DNA of 64,000 nt from Fidelibacterota bacterium. GTDB lineage: Bacteria; Fidelibacterota; UBA8477; JABMPR01. The stretch is from assembly GCA_016844945.1 (NCBI GenBank), contig JAERTJ010000085.1:23000-86999 (forward strand), in the 5' to 3' direction. Made by a program: the position numbers and the translations under genes. How positions within the stretch are numbered: the first letter of the stretch is position 1; every line of letters starts with the position of its first letter. The notes under the pieces are model-generated. The model ran no database searches and was not told where the DNA came from. It saw only the letters and a list, made by a program, of their open reading frames with translations. Positions 61,839 to 64,000 of the stretch are shown one piece after another.

Positions 61839-61871
61839 AAAACACAAAAGCCCCGGTAATATCCAGGGCTT
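61839..61871 (-). terminator. rho-independent terminator of citrate synthase gene
   Basis: Minus strand AAGCCCTGGATATTACCGGGGCTT followed by TTGTGTTTTT. Confidence 0.75.
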
Positions 61872-61894
61872 AGTATCGGTCTGTATCCCCGCTT

Positions 61895-63193
61895 TTACAA
61901 TATTGACTTTATATATTCTGTTGTCAGTGATTTTGGTCGTTCAAGAGGCAACCCGATGGCGCGATCCCATACAGTAGATGCCAGGACACCCATGGCACGT
62001 GAAACCCCAAATAGAACAGTATAGAAATCATACTCATGCATACCATTGTGAACCAGGAGAACACCTGAATGTGCGTCCACATTTGGCCACGGATTTTTAG
62101 CTTTACCCTGTTCAAGAAGAATGGGTGGTACAACCTCATAGAGCATACTGACGACTTGAAATAGTTCGTCTTCTGGCATGTGCTTTAGAGCAAATTCACG
62201 CTGTGCAGAATAACGCGGATCAGTTTTTCTAAGAACTGCATGTCCATAACCTGGAATTACGTTTCCTGAAGCCAGTGTATCCCATACAAACTTCTTTAAC
62301 TCATCCATGGTTGGTACACCACCACCCAGATGCTCTTTTACATCCATGATCCAGCGGAGTACTTCCTGATTGGCTAATCCATGAAGTGGACCTGCCAGGC
62401 CGTTCATCCCGGCAGACAGGGCATAATAAACATCTGACAATGTTGATCCCACCAGGTGGGTTGTATGTGCAGAGACATTACCCCCTTCGTGGTCTGCATG
62501 AATCGTGAGGTAAATCCTCATAAGTTCCCGGAACATTTTGGTGTCAAAACCAAGCATGTGGGCAAAATTTCCACCCCAATCCAGAGACGGATCAGCAGGA
62601 ATCACAGCGCCATCTTTGTATGTTCGACGATATATATAAGCCGCCAAAGCAGGCAGGCGTGCAAGCAGGTTCATCGTATCTTCATAGACTGGTTTCCAGT
62701 AGTCCATTTTATTAATTCCAGAACGATATTCTGCTGCAAAAATAGATTCTGTTTGTTGAGCAACGATTCCAGCGGAGAACTGGGTCATCGGATGGGTACT
62801 TTTGGGAAGGGCATCAATAGTTTTGTATACATGATCTGGCAGTGTTCCCCTCTCCTGCCATTCCTTAGTAATCTCAGCGATATTTTCTTCAGTTGGGAGT
62901 TCACCTGTCATCAAGAGATAGAAAAGTCCTTCAGGAAGTGGTTCTTCGCCTTCTGCAGCATGGGGGAGCTTTTCCTGGAGATCTGGGATGGTATACCCAC
63001 GGAACCGGATGCCCTCTTCAGGATCCAGAGCTGAAGTCTCGGTAATCATGACCTTCACACCTCGCATACCACCATAGGCTTGAGCAACTGTCACGTCGCA
63101 TAATTTTTTATCCCCATGATTTTTACGGATTTCTCCGACCTCTTCACGAAAATGAGGGATGATTTCTTCTAATTTATTTTTTAACAATGACAT
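61895..63193 (-). CDS. gltA: citrate synthase, eukaryotic (mitochondrial)-like type
   Basis: 432 aa; MYLTIHADHEGGNVSAHTTHLVGSTLSD-like segment, MNGLAGPLHGLANQEVLRWI, GYGHAVLRKTDPRYSAQREFALKHMP, LLEQGKAKNPWPNVDAHSGVLL. Confidence 0.96.
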   Translation of the reverse strand: MSLLKNKLEEIIPHFREEVGEIRKNHGDKKLCDVTVAQAYGGMRGVKVMITETSALDPEEGIRFRGYTIPDLQEKLPHAAEGEEPLPEGLFYLLMTGELPTEENIAEITKEWQERGTLPDHVYKTIDALPKSTHPMTQFSAGIVAQQTESIFAAEYRSGINKMDYWKPVYEDTMNLLARLPALAAYIYRRTYKDGAVIPADPSLDWGGNFAHMLGFDTKMFRELMRIYLTIHADHEGGNVSAHTTHLVGSTLSDVYYALSAGMNGLAGPLHGLANQEVLRWIMDVKEHLGGGVPTMDELKKFVWDTLASGNVIPGYGHAVLRKTDPRYSAQREFALKHMPEDELFQVVSMLYEVVPPILLEQGKAKNPWPNVDAHSGVLLVHNGMHEYDFYTVLFGVSRAMGVLASTVWDRAIGLPLERPKSLTTEYIKSIL

Positions 63194-63420
63194 CTTTGAG
63201 CTCCTTACTCTCGCTACTCCTGGACAAGAATGCTAACATTTATTCATTCTTAAGGTATTTGTGCTAACTGGCAATTATTACTCTAGCCTTACATTCTAGC
63301 AAATATAGTGCCTATAGACAGCGATTGCGAAAATTTTTTATTGCTAAAGCGAAACTACAGGAATCCTATCTTCTGGACCGTAATTCATTTCATTTTGGGG
63401 TATTGCTGTTAGTTTGTGTT

Positions 63421-64000
63421 ATGGATCAACCCACACTAAAACTTCCAACATCTCTTCATACTCGTCTCCAGCAACAGCTAGGGGAACAGTTCAGCGAATT
63501 TCTTCAGGCATTAGAACAACCTGCTCCCGTGTCAGTTCGTCTCAACCCAGACAAACCCATACAGAGATTTCAGCATGAAGCAAAAGTTCCATGGTGCGAA
63601 AATGGTAGGTACTTACCATCCAGACCCCGATTCACCAGTGACCCATTGTTTCATGCTGGTGCGTATTATGTCCAGGAAGCATCCTCCATGTTTCTGGATT
63701 ACATTCTAAAACAAATTATAAACCCTGAGGTGAATTATCGCGTCCTGGATCTCAGTGCAGCCCCGGGTGGGAAAGCCACACTCCTCTCAGCTCTGCTTAG
63801 CCTAGATTCACTACTCGTTGCCAATGAGATCATTCCTTCCAGAAATAAAATCTTGAGACATAACCTGGCTCGTTGGGGTAACGATAATCATATCGTAACT
63901 CAGAGTGACCCTAAATATTTCAGCAAGCTACCCGCACTGTTTGACATCATTCTGGTTGACGCACCCTGTTCAGGTGAAGGACTTATTCGTAAAGAACCAG
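63421..64000 (+). CDS. NOL1/NOP2/Sun (RsmF/RsmB-like) rRNA m5C methyltransferase, truncated at the right edge
   Basis: Translation from 63421: MDQPTLKLPTSLHTRLQQQLGEQ...VSVRLNPDKP...YYVQEASSMF...VLDLSAAPGGKATLLSALL...DIILVDAPCSGEGLIRKEP; no stop before the edge, so absent from the ORF track. Confidence 0.92.
   Translation, partial: MDQPTLKLPTSLHTRLQQQLGEQFSEFLQALEQPAPVSVRLNPDKPIQRFQHEAKVPWCENGRYLPSRPRFTSDPLFHAGAYYVQEASSMFLDYILKQIINPEVNYRVLDLSAAPGGKATLLSALLSLDSLLVANEIIPSRNKILRHNLARWGNDNHIVTQSDPKYFSKLPALFDIILVDAPCSGEGLIRKEP

Noticed and set aside
62456-63034. 192-aa plus-strand ORF antisense to citrate synthase
   Set aside because: Shadow ORF of a strongly supported gene; the translation is Cys/Phe/His-rich with no recognisable domain.

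Overview
The window looks like bacterial chromosome from the FCB side of the tree. T9SS-type C-terminal sorting domain, TonB receptor and PiT-PhoU features suggest this, but taxonomy is an inference. I see about 50 protein genes, one initiator tRNA, one cobalamin riboswitch and several hairpin terminators. I see no transposase, phage gene, CRISPR array or rRNA. Main blocks: a truncated NapC/NirT-type cytochrome at the left edge; MFS transporter plus acyltransferase; tRNA-fMet with a duplicated 3' end; PiT phosphate permease; a chemosensory cluster (hybrid kinase, CheW, a CheA-like kinase lacking P1, receiver, MCP, ABM-domain protein) beside a sigma-54 activator; an ECF sigma/anti-sigma pair; thiol-redox genes; a riboswitch, TonB receptor and BtuG-like beta-propeller B12 uptake locus; amino-acid/2-oxoacid catabolism; a 992-aa tandem-receiver/PPDK-N protein; an uncharacterised 606-aa protein; a 1545-aa AMP-ligase...GNAT fusion; and a citrate synthase closely resembling mitochondrial enzymes. 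The strongest candidates for under-described biology are the P1-less CheA cluster, the BtuG-like protein carrying a T9SS tail, the receiver/PPDK-N protein and the 1545-aa fusion. All calls come from reading the sequence and translations; no searches were run.
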